Shown one piece after another: positions 25,461 to 32,088 of a stretch of DNA of 32,195 bases (position 1 is its first letter; each line of letters begins with the position of its first letter). The translations under genes and the position numbers were made by a program. This stretch comes from an uncultured Eubacteriales bacterium (lineage in GTDB: Bacteria > Bacillota > Clostridia > Christensenellales > Aristaeellaceae): contig CACXHB010000141.1 in the NCBI GenBank assembly GCA_902767315.1, positions 1 to 32,195 of the forward strand, in the 5' to 3' direction. The notes beneath the pieces are model-generated. The model saw nothing but the letters and a program-made list of their open reading frames with translations. It was not told where the DNA came from and did no database searches.

Positions 25461-25722
25461 TCCCGTTTTGTTGTGCATGATGCACAGCACATTCGGTGTC
25501 ATCTGCGCAGTATGCACATTTTCGGAGACTGTGACAGCCTCAGACAGCCTTGACAATCTCCGTCTGAAAAACCCGGCAATTTTCCATATTTCACATACTT
25601 TAGACATGTTATTTCCGCTTGGCAACTTTGTGGCAACCGAGGTTGCCAAGTCCAGATGGCACTTTCCACACTCAAAATAACGAAAAAGGCGTAAAAATGG
25701 CCCTTTGAGGGACATTGAACGC
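25461..25722. other. Gene-free, repeat-rich stretch next to the tRNA (candidate attachment/regulatory region)
   Basis: No gene is supported here. The stretch holds a perfect 15-bp palindrome TGTGCATGATGCACA (25472-25486), a direct repeat GACAGCCT at 25533 and 25543, and an inverted repeat group built from GGCAAC: CTTGGCAAC (25618-25626) with GTTGCCAAG (25642-25650), plus an inner perfect repeat TGGCAACC-GA-GGTTGCCA (25631-25648). Such arrays are common as integrase arm or repressor sites beside an attachment site, but the true role is unknown. Confidence 0.5.
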
Positions 25723-25751
25723 TTGACAAATCCGCTATTAGCGTCTATAAT
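25723..25751 (+). promoter_or_regulatory. Early promoter of the element
   Basis: Perfect consensus TTGACA (25723-25728), 17-base spacer, TATAAT (25746-25751). An operator-like palindrome occupies the spacer. It would drive the MazG-like gene and the downstream replication genes. Confidence 0.88.
25731..25745. promoter_or_regulatory. Operator-like palindrome 1
   Basis: Core CGCTATTAGCG (25733-25743), a palindrome around a central T, placed between the -35 and -10 of the early promoter. A repressor bound here would block polymerase. Confidence 0.7.
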
Positions 25752-25763
25752 ATTCCATAGTAG

Positions 25764-25778
25764 GACGCTATTAGCGTC
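25764..25778. promoter_or_regulatory. Operator-like palindrome 2
   Basis: GACGCTATTAGCGTC, a perfect 15-bp palindrome around T, repeats the core of operator 1. The centres are 33 bases apart, about three helical turns, so two dimers would lie on the same DNA face. It extends into a longer imperfect inverted repeat (25756-25787). Confidence 0.75.
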
Positions 25779-25865
25779 GTCCTATGGATTTTCAATGTTC
25801 CCAGCAAAGATTCTAAGTGTAGTTATACGTTTTGCCAGCAAAGATGAAAGTTTGGAGGTCAGACA

Positions 25866-26420
25866 ATGGACATCTGCACCGCGATCAAAGAGGTTCACAC
25901 CACCGCCCTTGAACATGGCTGGTGGGACACTGAACGCGACCCGCGAGAAGCTGTCGCGCTGATGCACTCGGAGCTGTCCGAAGCGCTGGAAGAAGCGCGT
26001 GCTGGCAGGCCCATGCTTTACTCCAACCCGGAGAAACCTGAGAAGATCGAAGGCGTCGGCGTCGAGCTGATCGACTGCGTGATTCGCATCATGGACTTCA
26101 TGGGGCACTATGACATCGAGTATCTGCCGAAGTCTCTGCGCCCCTCATACGACACATCGGACGACCCGCTGCCGATCTTGGTGTGCATGATTCATTCCAT
26201 GCTGTCTATGCTGTTTGGGTTCGGCGGTTCTGGTGAAGCTGGAATCAACATCGACGACGGGAAGATCATGGACACGACCGTAGTTGGGTGGATTTTCTCT
26301 GACATTATCGACGTCATCTTCCAATGGCTGCGCAACCACGGAGCATCGCCGGAATCGATCTTCGAGGAGAAGGCAGCGTACAACAAAAGCAGGCCCTATA
26401 AGCACGGGAAGGCGTTTTGA
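25866..26420 (+). CDS. MazG-like nucleotide pyrophosphohydrolase-type phage protein
   Basis: 184 aa; ATG 25866 has GGAGGT nine bases upstream. The all-alpha NTP-PPase features are present: acidic cluster E36, E39, E42, E43 ('HSELSEALEEARAG') and E67-x2-D70 ('VELIDCVIRIMD'), which together would bind Mg ions. The ending 'KAAYNKSRPYKHGKAF' is typical for phage MazG-like proteins. Between residues 85 and 145 there is an insertion of unknown meaning. Phage MazG proteins hydrolyse (d)NTPs or lower ppGpp during infection. It is the first gene under the dual-operator promoter. Confidence 0.85.
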   Translation: MDICTAIKEVHTTALEHGWWDTERDPREAVALMHSELSEALEEARAGRPMLYSNPEKPEKIEGVGVELIDCVIRIMDFMGHYDIEYLPKSLRPSYDTSDDPLPILVCMIHSMLSMLFGFGGSGEAGINIDDGKIMDTTVVGWIFSDIIDVIFQWLRNHGASPESIFEEKAAYNKSRPYKHGKAF

Positions 26421-26421
26421 C

Positions 26422-26691
26422 ATGCATGACATCGAACGCGAGGCCGCTCCCCTCCGCAATGAAAAGCGGGAGCGAGACCATGAGATCATCGCAAGGGCTT
26501 TTGTCTGGGCGTTCATCATGCTAATGGCGCTCTCAGAAGTCGCGGGTCTGATCTTCGTCATCTTGAAGCTGACACGGATGGTCACATGGACGTGGCCTGT
26601 CACCCTCATTCCGATCTGGATTCTTCTGGCGATGATCGTCACGGCGGCGACGTTGCTGGCGCTGGCGAACAAGGTAGGAAAGAACCGGTAA
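26422..26691 (+). CDS. Small membrane protein of unknown function
   Basis: 89 aa from ATG 26422, which lies one base after the MazG-like stop; GGAAGG is about ten bases upstream. A charged N-terminus ('HDIEREAAPLRNEKRERDHE') is followed by two hydrophobic segments (about residues 27-48 and 57-80) and a short basic tail. I do not recognise a family. The position between phage replication-type genes suggests an accessory function. Confidence 0.7.
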   Translation: MHDIEREAAPLRNEKRERDHEIIARAFVWAFIMLMALSEVAGLIFVILKLTRMVTWTWPVTLIPIWILLAMIVTAATLLALANKVGKNR

Positions 26692-26718
26692 TCACGCATT
26701 CACGAAGGAGGAACCGCT

Positions 26719-27270
26719 ATGAGCGGAACAATCGAGTACAAGGAACTGTACGATTATGCCGGGCTGTTCGCCGGGAGCGACGGCCACATCTACAGCGTCG
26801 TTGACAGCGAGATCATAGACGGAACGCGCTACGTCACGCTGCAGCCTGTCAGGGAGTACCTGTGCGGCGACTACGCCACCGTTCACGTGATGCGTCGGCA
26901 CGACTGCACGGAGACCATCCAGAACGTCCACGCGCTTGTCTGTGAGGCATTCAACGGCAGACCGAGCAGACGCAAGGGTTTGCACATCCGTCATTTGAAC
27001 GGCAACAGCATGGACAACAGACCGTGCAATCTGGCATATGGAACACCCCGGCAAAATTGGGAGGATAAGATTTTGACGAATACTGCAACCATTGGCGAGA
27101 AGAATGGCCGGGCGAAGCTGACCGACGATCAGCGGCGCGAGGTCTACGATATGTACGCCGAAGGCTGCTCGCAGAAGAAGATCGCAGAGCAATTCGGCGT
27201 GACGCAAGGCGCTGTCAGCAAGATCATCAAGCAGTGCCGCAGCGGCGGCTATGCTTTCATCGCCAGCTAA
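26719..27270 (+). CDS. HNH endonuclease with C-terminal helix-turn-helix
   Basis: 183 aa; AAGGAGG is 8 bases upstream of the ATG. The HNH part has H71 ('VHALVCEAFNG'), then H92, N100 and N104 ('HIRHLNGNSMDNRPCNLAYGT'), like phage HNH_3 nucleases that carry a NUMOD4-like lead-in ('EYKELYDYAGLFAGSDG'). The C-terminal residues 133-172 ('KLTDDQRREVYDMYAEG' then 'QKKIAEQFGVTQGAVSKIIK') form a resolvase-type HTH that would give DNA specificity. It is a probable free-standing homing-type endonuclease placed between early genes. Confidence 0.87.
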   Translation: MSGTIEYKELYDYAGLFAGSDGHIYSVVDSEIIDGTRYVTLQPVREYLCGDYATVHVMRRHDCTETIQNVHALVCEAFNGRPSRRKGLHIRHLNGNSMDNRPCNLAYGTPRQNWEDKILTNTATIGEKNGRAKLTDDQRREVYDMYAEGCSQKKIAEQFGVTQGAVSKIIKQCRSGGYAFIAS

Positions 27271-27331
27271 AACGGCGGCGATTTGCTCTGCCCGCAATGT
27301 CCCTGATTGGGACGTTTGCCAATAATCAAGC

Positions 27332-27355
27332 GCTCCAATACGGAGCATGGAGGGG
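27332..27355 (+). promoter_or_regulatory. Hairpin and ribosome binding site in front of ssb
   Basis: A 5-bp stem GCTCC (27332-27336) / GGAGC (27342-27346) lies two bases before GGAGGGG (27349-27355). The strong binding site is seven bases from an AUC codon (27363) and 16 bases from the first standard start (GTG 27372). Confidence 0.55.
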
Positions 27356-27362
27356 TTGACTT

Positions 27363-27782
27363 ATCAACAAGGTGATATTCTCCGGCCATCTGGCAAATGA
27401 AGTCGAACTTCGGACGACCACCAGCGGCAAGTCCGTCTGCCAATTCCGTCTCGCCGTCCAGCGCCGTGTTCCGAACGCGCAGGGCGTCCGCGAGGCAGAC
27501 TTCCTCACGATCATCATGTGGGGCAAGACCGCAGAAAGCGCGGCCCGCTGGCTGCAGAAGGGCAGCAAGATCATGGTCGAGGGCGAGGCCCGGACGCGCT
27601 CCTATGACGCGCAGGACGGCTCCAAGCGCTTTGTCGTGGAGTTCGTCGCAAGCACGTGGGAGTTCGCCGGTGCGAAGCCGCAGGGCGGCGACAACGCACA
27701 GCACAGCCAGCAGGCCGCACAGCCCCCGCAGTCGTCACCAGACGACTTCACCGAGGTTGATGACGATGAACTCCCCTTCTGA
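27363..27782 (+). CDS. ssb: Single-stranded DNA-binding protein, apparent AUC start
   Basis: 139 aa if begun at AUC 27363, giving the textbook N-terminus M-NKVIFSGHLANE; 136 aa if begun at GTG 27372. The OB-fold is recognised by 'VIFSGHLANEVELR', 'FRLAVQR', 'DFLTIIMWGKTAESAARWLQKGSKIMVEGEARTRSY' in parts and 'FVVEFVAS'. A flexible glutamine-rich linker leads to the acidic tip 'DDDELPF', which in SSB proteins recruits replication and repair partners. It protects single-stranded DNA during element replication. The stop codon overlaps the next start (TGATG). The start is the odd point (see findings). Confidence 0.93.
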   Translation: MNKVIFSGHLANEVELRTTTSGKSVCQFRLAVQRRVPNAQGVREADFLTIIMWGKTAESAARWLQKGSKIMVEGEARTRSYDAQDGSKRFVVEFVASTWEFAGAKPQGGDNAQHSQQAAQPPQSSPDDFTEVDDDELPF

Positions 27783-27786
27783 TGGA

Positions 27787-28647
27787 GTGCCAAAATCAGC
27801 GGGGGGGGGTACGCATCGTCGCGGCAGACCTCCGAAGAGCGAGAAGCAACGCCCTGCGAACTCCGGGAGCCTTTGGACATCTGAGGACGTCGACCAGTTG
27901 CGCGAGCTGTGGGGAAGCCGTGGAGGCATCCCCAAGATCGCGAGGGTCATGGGAAGGAGCGAAGCCAGCATCAAGGTACGCGCGATGCGGCTGAAACTCG
28001 GCCCATACCTCAACGGCGGCGAGCTTGTATCGCTCCTGCAGGTCGCCCAGATCATCGTAGGGTTCGACGACAGCGGAAGCATCACCTATTCCATGCGGCG
28101 CTGGGAAGAACACGGCCTGCCGGTTCACAAGACCAGAGTGCAGAGATGCGCGTGGAAACAGGTGAACATCGAGGAGTTCTGGACTTGGGCGAAAAAGAAC
28201 CAAGACATCCTCGACTTCTCACGCTTCCAGGAGAACCGGCTCGGCATGGAACCGACGTGGGTCAAGAAGAAGCGAAAGATTGACCAAAGGAACCGCACAT
28301 TGACCACGCCGAAGAAGTGCCGGTGGACACAGCAGGAGGATGCGCTGCTCACAGCGCTCTGCGAATCCGGCAAGCACACCCACGAGGACTTGCAGCGAAC
28401 GTTCAGACGGACATCGAGCAGCATCCGCAGGAGGATTTACGACCTTTCGCTGCCGAGGCCGGTTAAATGCTCGACCGTCAAATGGACGCCGAACGACATG
28501 CGACAGCTCGTGGAGATGGTCGAGGCCGGGTACAGTCACGATTGGGTCGCCAAGACGATGAATCGCTCCACGCAGGCAGTGCGAGGCAAGATCGAGTGGA
28601 TAAAGAAGAAGGGGCTTTGGGAGGAGTATGGCGGGAGACCGTTATAA
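27787..28647 (+). CDS. Myb/SANT-like multi-HTH DNA-binding protein
   Basis: 286 aa from GTG 27787. An ATG at 27782 overlapping the ssb stop is the more usual coupled start but is one base out of frame because of a run of nine G (27801-27809). Three Myb/SANT-like units each start with a tryptophan: 'LWTSEDVDQLRELW...IARVMGRSEASIKVRAMRL', 'RWTQQEDALLTALC...LQRTFRRTSSSIRRRIYDL' and 'KWTPNDMRQLVEMV...VAKTMNRSTQAVRGKIEWI'. A winged-helix-like part lies between the first and second units. Such proteins occur in phages of Bacillota; the role is probably transcription or DNA organisation. Confidence 0.8.
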   Translation: MPKSAGGGTHRRGRPPKSEKQRPANSGSLWTSEDVDQLRELWGSRGGIPKIARVMGRSEASIKVRAMRLKLGPYLNGGELVSLLQVAQIIVGFDDSGSITYSMRRWEEHGLPVHKTRVQRCAWKQVNIEEFWTWAKKNQDILDFSRFQENRLGMEPTWVKKKRKIDQRNRTLTTPKKCRWTQQEDALLTALCESGKHTHEDLQRTFRRTSSSIRRRIYDLSLPRPVKCSTVKWTPNDMRQLVEMVEAGYSHDWVAKTMNRSTQAVRGKIEWIKKKGLWEEYGGRPL

Positions 28648-29146
28648 GCATCAGGTCACAGGCCGAATGAACAAGGCGCGCGGTAAGCTGCTTGAGGAAC
28701 TGATCGAGAATAGCTGCCGCCTTTATGAGGAAGAAGGCAAGGCCCTGATCGAAAAGACGCCGGAGCCAATGCGGGTCGTTCGGAAGTTGAACGACGGAGC
28801 GCACTTCATCTGCGTGTTCGAGAAGAAAGGCCAGCCGGATTTCAAGGGCACGATGGCGGGAGGCCGGGCGGTCGTCTTTGAATCGAAGTACACCGATGCC
28901 GGGCGCATCAGTCAAAGTGCCGTGACCGACGAACAGGCAAAACGATTCGAACAGCACCACGCACTCGGCGCGCTGTGTTTCATCCTCGTCAGTTTCTCCC
29001 TCGACAGCTTCTGCACCATCCCGTGGGAGGTCTGGCGGGATATGAAGGAGCGCTACGGCAGGAAGTACATCAAGTGCAGCGAGGCCGAGATCATAGGCAG
29101 GGTTCCGTACACGGGAAGTCGAATAATGTTCCTTGAAGGGAAGTGA
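28628..29146 (+). CDS. RecU-like Holliday junction resolvase
   Basis: 172 aa; ATG 28628 overlaps the previous gene by 20 bases. An alternative start is ATG 28667 ('MNKARGKLLEELIE'), where the conserved domain begins. The nuclease core shows D71 ('KKGQPDFKGT'), E85 and K87 ('VVFESKYTD'), the PD-(D/E)xK pattern of RecU. 'RGKLLEELIENSC' at the start and 'CFILVSF' in the middle are also RecU-like. It would resolve recombination intermediates during element replication. Confidence 0.87.
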   Translation: MAGDRYKHQVTGRMNKARGKLLEELIENSCRLYEEEGKALIEKTPEPMRVVRKLNDGAHFICVFEKKGQPDFKGTMAGGRAVVFESKYTDAGRISQSAVTDEQAKRFEQHHALGALCFILVSFSLDSFCTIPWEVWRDMKERYGRKYIKCSEAEIIGRVPYTGSRIMFLEGK

Positions 29147-29152
29147 AGCGCG

Positions 29153-29803
29153 ATGGAATTGTCGATGGAACAGCTTGAAATGCTCATACAGCTTGCGGCC
29201 AATACCGGCGCACAGGCTGCATGTACCTTCCTTGCTGGCGATCAAGGGACAATCGTGCGCGACGCAGCGCGGAAAGGCGCGGATGCCCTCAAGCGCGAGC
29301 AGACAGCCATCCGCAAGCGCGAGCGGTCGGAGCACATCGACAAGCGCCTCCACAACACCCGCCTGCTTCTCAAGAACTATCGCATGCTGAAAGAGCACTT
29401 CCAGAACGCCGTCTACGCCTTCGACGAGGAGATGGCCGCGATGGAGGACGAGCCTGGCTACCTGTTCAAGCTGCTCAACAACGGGACGTCAAGCGATGAA
29501 GTCTACATCGAATCGATTCAAAAGAGCGCTACCCGCACCATGATCACGCTGCTGCACCTCGACAGAATGCTCGATATATACGCCGCAATGTGTGATCGGT
29601 CTCCGATGGAGAGCGTGAAGCGCCAGTACCGCGTGGTAAAGGCACGGTATCTGGACGAACCACAGGTTTCCATGTTGGACATCGCCGACAGGGAACACAT
29701 ACATGTGCGCACTGCCGAGAAAGACCTCGACGCCGCAATCGAGAGCATCACGGCGCTGATTTTCGGCATTGAAGCAATAAAAGATTTGACAGGAGGGTAC
29801 TAA
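29153..29803 (+). CDS. Phage-type protein with C-terminal sigma/ArpU-like HTH (tentative)
   Basis: 216 aa, mostly helical and charged, with a hydrophobic start 'MEQLEMLIQLAANTGAQAACTFL'. The C-terminal part 'LDIADREHIHVRTAEKDLDAAIESITALIFG' resembles the region-4-like HTH of ArpU/RinA-type late regulators of Bacillota phages. I do not recognise the N-terminal half. It is six bases after recU and directly before an HU gene. The call is weak and rests on position and the short C-terminal pattern. Confidence 0.55.
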   Translation: MELSMEQLEMLIQLAANTGAQAACTFLAGDQGTIVRDAARKGADALKREQTAIRKRERSEHIDKRLHNTRLLLKNYRMLKEHFQNAVYAFDEEMAAMEDEPGYLFKLLNNGTSSDEVYIESIQKSATRTMITLLHLDRMLDIYAAMCDRSPMESVKRQYRVVKARYLDEPQVSMLDIADREHIHVRTAEKDLDAAIESITALIFGIEAIKDLTGGY

Positions 29804-29804
29804 C

Positions 29805-30077
29805 ATGACGAAGGAACAGATGGTACAGACGATGGCGAACGCGGCGGGAATCACGAAGAAGCAAGCTGCGACGGCGCTGGACGCCTTCTGCACGGCGGTG
29901 GGTTCTGCCATGCGCAACGGCGACAAGCTGACCCTGACCGGCTTCGGAACCTTCGAGGCGAAGGTGCGCGAGGCCCGCGACTGCAAGAACCCGCAGACCG
30001 GCGAGACCGTGCATGTGGCTTCCCACAAGGTGCCGCACTTCAAGGCAGGCAAGGGCCTCAAGGATTCGCTGCTGTAA
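29805..30077 (+). CDS. HU-family DNA-binding protein
   Basis: 90 aa, the standard HU length; AGGAGG lies about nine bases upstream. 'MTKEQMVQTMANAAGITKKQAATALDAF' is the helical dimer half; 'LTLTGFGTFEAKVREARDCKNPQTGE' holds the conserved 'GFGTF' turn and the DNA-binding arm; 'VPHFKAGKGLKDSL' is the C-terminal helix. It bends and compacts DNA and may help replication or recombination of the element. A terminator follows. Confidence 0.95.
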   Translation: MTKEQMVQTMANAAGITKKQAATALDAFCTAVGSAMRNGDKLTLTGFGTFEAKVREARDCKNPQTGETVHVASHKVPHFKAGKGLKDSLL

Positions 30078-30105
30078 CTTCCTGCAAACGGAAAGAAACG
30101 GCGAG

Positions 30106-30135
30106 AACGTCCCGGCGACGGGGCGTTTTCTTTTT
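30106..30135 (+). terminator. Terminator after the HU gene
   Basis: A 9-bp stem (30106-30114 with 30119-30127, one G-U pair) with loop GCGA runs into TTCTTTTT. It separates the replication genes from the small-gene block. Confidence 0.82.
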
Positions 30136-30173
30136 ATTTCGACCTGATTATAAAAAGATTACATTCTAAACCC

Positions 30174-30202
30174 TTGCAAAAAGCAACTACATCCCTTAAT
30201 AT
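30174..30202 (+). promoter_or_regulatory. Promoter of the first small-gene block
   Basis: -35 TTGCAA (30174-30179), 17-base spacer, -10 TAATAT (30197-30202). The first start codon is 44 bases downstream. Confidence 0.7.
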
Positions 30203-30245
30203 AGCAGCACAGCAAGGGACAACGACGAATGAGGAGGCAAACGCC

Positions 30246-30404
30246 ATGACCACCAACTACAGCAAGACCTTCTTCTCCGAGGCTCGCGCCAATAAGTTCG
30301 CCGAGCAGCTCAAGGCCAACGGCGCGGAGGACATCCGCATTTGGGGCGGCAAGGACGGCTTCGGACAGACCCAGTACACCGTCAAGTGGAACCTTTGGAA
30401 GTAA
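30246..30404 (+). CDS. Small protein of unknown function, 52 aa
   Basis: ATG 30246 with GAGGAGG about nine bases upstream. The sequence starts 'MTTNYSKTFFSEARANKFA' and ends 'GFGQTQYTVKWNLWK'; 'DIRIWGGKDGFGQTQYTVKW' suggests a helix followed by a beta hairpin. No family recognised. It lies 16 bases ahead of the next small gene. Confidence 0.7.
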   Translation: MTTNYSKTFFSEARANKFAEQLKANGAEDIRIWGGKDGFGQTQYTVKWNLWK

Positions 30405-30420
30405 GATGGAGGGCGAGACC

Positions 30421-30576
30421 ATGACCAAGCAGCAGAAGATCGAATGGACGAAGAACGCCAGCAACGAGGAGCTCCTCGAACAGTTGATCACGTTCAGGGC
30501 CGAGAACAGGTTCGGAAAGCTGGACGAGGACATCGCAATCGTGAAGGGCGAAATCCTCGAACGCATGAGCCGCTGA
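30421..30576 (+). CDS. Small helical protein of unknown function, 51 aa
   Basis: ATG 30421 with GGAGGG eight bases upstream. It reads 'MTKQQKIEWTKNASNEELLE' and then 'QLITFRAENRFGKLDEDIAI', ending 'ERMSR'. It is charged and probably two helices. The stop TGA overlaps an ATG of the following frame. It is too short for many gene finders but has a clear ribosome binding site and fits the packed layout. Confidence 0.65.
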   Translation: MTKQQKIEWTKNASNEELLEQLITFRAENRFGKLDEDIAIVKGEILERMSR

Positions 30577-30596
30577 TGACACAGGAGGGCAAGGCA

Positions 30597-30809
30597 TTGA
30601 CGAGCAAGATTCTGAAATCTGCGGCAAAGGACATCAGATTCCTGAAAACCGCCATCGAGTGCGAGACCAGTGAGAGCATCCTCGGCGAGATTCGAGGCTT
30701 CATCAAGGGCAAGCTGGCAGCGGCCACCATGATGACCGGCAACGAGTACACTTGGGACAGTGACGGCATCTACGAGAACCACGGCAACGAGCCGATCTTC
30801 AAGGCATAA
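30597..30809 (+). CDS. Small protein of unknown function, 70 aa
   Basis: I chose TTG 30597, which has AGGAGGG seven bases upstream; an ATG at 30576, overlapping the previous stop, gives 77 aa and is the alternative. The text 'SKILKSAAKDIRFLKTAIEC' and 'IRGFIKGKLAAATMMTGNEY' suggests amphipathic helices, followed by an acidic tail. No family recognised. Confidence 0.65.
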   Translation: MTSKILKSAAKDIRFLKTAIECETSESILGEIRGFIKGKLAAATMMTGNEYTWDSDGIYENHGNEPIFKA

Positions 30810-30822
30810 GGAGGAAACGACC

Positions 30823-31047
30823 ATGTTCAAGTTCGAGACGCAGGCCCACGGCAAGATCGACCGCTGCGGCAATCTGGTATTCAGCGCGAGTTTCGACCAC
30901 GACGGCAAGTGCGAGATTCTGCAAGGCTACATCAGCAAGACCGGGCTGTATGAGGATATGAAGGCCGCTGGCGCGACCAGCGCTCAGATCAAAGAGGCGC
31001 GGGAGAAGCTGCGCGGCGTCACCAAGAGGAACTTTGCGATTCGATAA
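30823..31047 (+). CDS. Small protein of unknown function, 74 aa
   Basis: ATG 30823 with AAGGAGG nine bases upstream. A beta-rich start ('FKFETQAHGKIDRCGNLVFS') is followed by a helical end ('TSAQIKEAREKLRGVTKRNF'). Not recognised. Same spacing and ribosome binding site style as its neighbours. Confidence 0.68.
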   Translation: MFKFETQAHGKIDRCGNLVFSASFDHDGKCEILQGYISKTGLYEDMKAAGATSAQIKEAREKLRGVTKRNFAIR

Positions 31048-31059
31048 GGAGGCATATCC

Positions 31060-31374
31060 ATGAGCGAGATCATCGTCAAGCATGAGGAGTACACCGTCAA
31101 CACCCGGAATAAGTTCATCCTTCCGAACATGACCACAATGGAGAAGCTGGCCGGGCGCGTCAACGCCACAGAAGGCGCGGTTCTGAAATACGGCGACCGC
31201 GTGCTGGTTACCGACCGCGTGTGGGGCGGGTTCATGGCTGGCGTCTATGAATTCCTTGAGACGCCGGAGGAGGCCGACTGCGACGAGTGCGAATGCAGGC
31301 TGAACCTGATCGGCATGAGCTTCGATACCTTCGCCGACGGCGGGCACGCGATCATGTGGGCGGCGTCCATCTGA
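31060..31374 (+). CDS. Small protein of unknown function, 104 aa, with cysteine cluster
   Basis: ATG 31060 with AAGGAGG nine bases upstream. The N-terminal half is mixed alpha/beta; 'RVLVTDRVWGGFMAGVYEFL' looks beta-rich. The cluster 'EADCDECECRLN' has three close cysteines that could bind a metal, although four ligands in a usual spacing are not seen. It ends 'GHAIMWAASI'. No family recognised. Confidence 0.7.
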   Translation: MSEIIVKHEEYTVNTRNKFILPNMTTMEKLAGRVNATEGAVLKYGDRVLVTDRVWGGFMAGVYEFLETPEEADCDECECRLNLIGMSFDTFADGGHAIMWAASI

Positions 31375-31413
31375 GGCCATTTTATTTTTTCTTGTATTAT
31401 TGCATTTTAGGCA

Positions 31414-31442
31414 TTGACAAAATGTAATATATCGGCTATAAT
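31414..31442 (+). promoter_or_regulatory. Promoter of the second small-gene block
   Basis: Perfect consensus TTGACA (31414-31419), 17-base spacer, TATAAT (31437-31442), 50 bases before the next start codon. Confidence 0.85.
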
Positions 31443-31491
31443 ACCACCAGAAGCCAACGAGAACGAACCGACCACAAAGGAGGACGCAGCA

Positions 31492-31779
31492 ATGACGATG
31501 CGGGAGCTTTTCAAGAAGATCGAAACCTACAACGAGATCGCACACATGATGGGGACGGACAAGGCGAGGATTTACTTCTACGACATCGGCGATGGAATCA
31601 GCCTCGGCGGCGAGCACTTCGACGACTACGGAATCTTCCGCAAGTACGTCAAGAGCGAGTACCAGAAGGAGATCGCCGACAAGATTCTCAAGGCTGACTG
31701 CTGGGACTTCGACAAGGACTTCACCTTTGAGTGGGCCGGTGGCACGGCGACCTTCTCCGCTGAACTCACCGCAGCCTGA
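31492..31779 (+). CDS. Small acidic protein of unknown function, 95 aa
   Basis: ATG 31492 with AAAGGAGG about ten bases upstream; the frame is open back to 31414 but that part is promoter. It begins 'MTMRELFKKIETYNEIAHMM' and later has 'DKARIYFYDIGDGISLGGEHFDDYG' in parts, an alpha/beta mix rich in D and E. Not recognised. Possibly a phage early protein. Confidence 0.7.
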   Translation: MTMRELFKKIETYNEIAHMMGTDKARIYFYDIGDGISLGGEHFDDYGIFRKYVKSEYQKEIADKILKADCWDFDKDFTFEWAGGTATFSAELTAA

Positions 31780-31841
31780 ACCCGGAGGCAACCTCTCCAC
31801 CACCCCTCGACCGCTGCTGCGGCAGCAGAAAGGAGGCTCCC

Positions 31842-32051
31842 ATGAAGAGCTTCAAGATCGGTTCCCTCGTGACCAACTTCGGTCACATCGCCGAGGTCGT
31901 CTCCATCGAGGAGAACGGCGACCTGATCGTCAAGGAGGTCAGCACGCTGACCCATCGAGGCTGCGGCAAGTGGCGCGCCAATCCGGCGCTCTGTGAGCCC
32001 TACGGCGAGCAGGTGCTCCGGCACAAGGACGGCTTCGTCACCTTCGGGTGA
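31842..32051 (+). CDS. Small beta-rich protein of unknown function, 69 aa
   Basis: ATG 31842 with AAAGGAGG six to seven bases upstream; a 6-bp hairpin (CTGCTG/CAGCAG) precedes the site. 'FKIGSLVTNFGHIAEVVSIEENGDLIVKEV' in parts looks like an SH3-like or KOW-like small barrel; the end 'WRANPALCEPYGEQVLRHKDG' is compatible. This reading is tentative and no family is assigned. Confidence 0.68.
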   Translation: MKSFKIGSLVTNFGHIAEVVSIEENGDLIVKEVSTLTHRGCGKWRANPALCEPYGEQVLRHKDGFVTFG

Positions 32052-32088
32052 CGGAGCCACCACCGACAATCACGAAGGAGGTAACAGT

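Noticed and set aside
25098-25715. 205-codon minus-strand frame and 127-codon plus-strand frame across tRNA-Pro
   Set aside because: Both run through the tRNA, its terminator or the T-box leader, so they are chance open frames.
25461-25722. Repeats after the tRNA as a CRISPR array
   Set aside because: The repeats are 6-15 bases, irregular, and have no spacer-like pattern; no cas genes are nearby.
27301-27320. GTCCC/GGGAC hairpin after the HNH gene as a terminator
   Set aside because: Only five base pairs and followed by GTTT, too weak to call.
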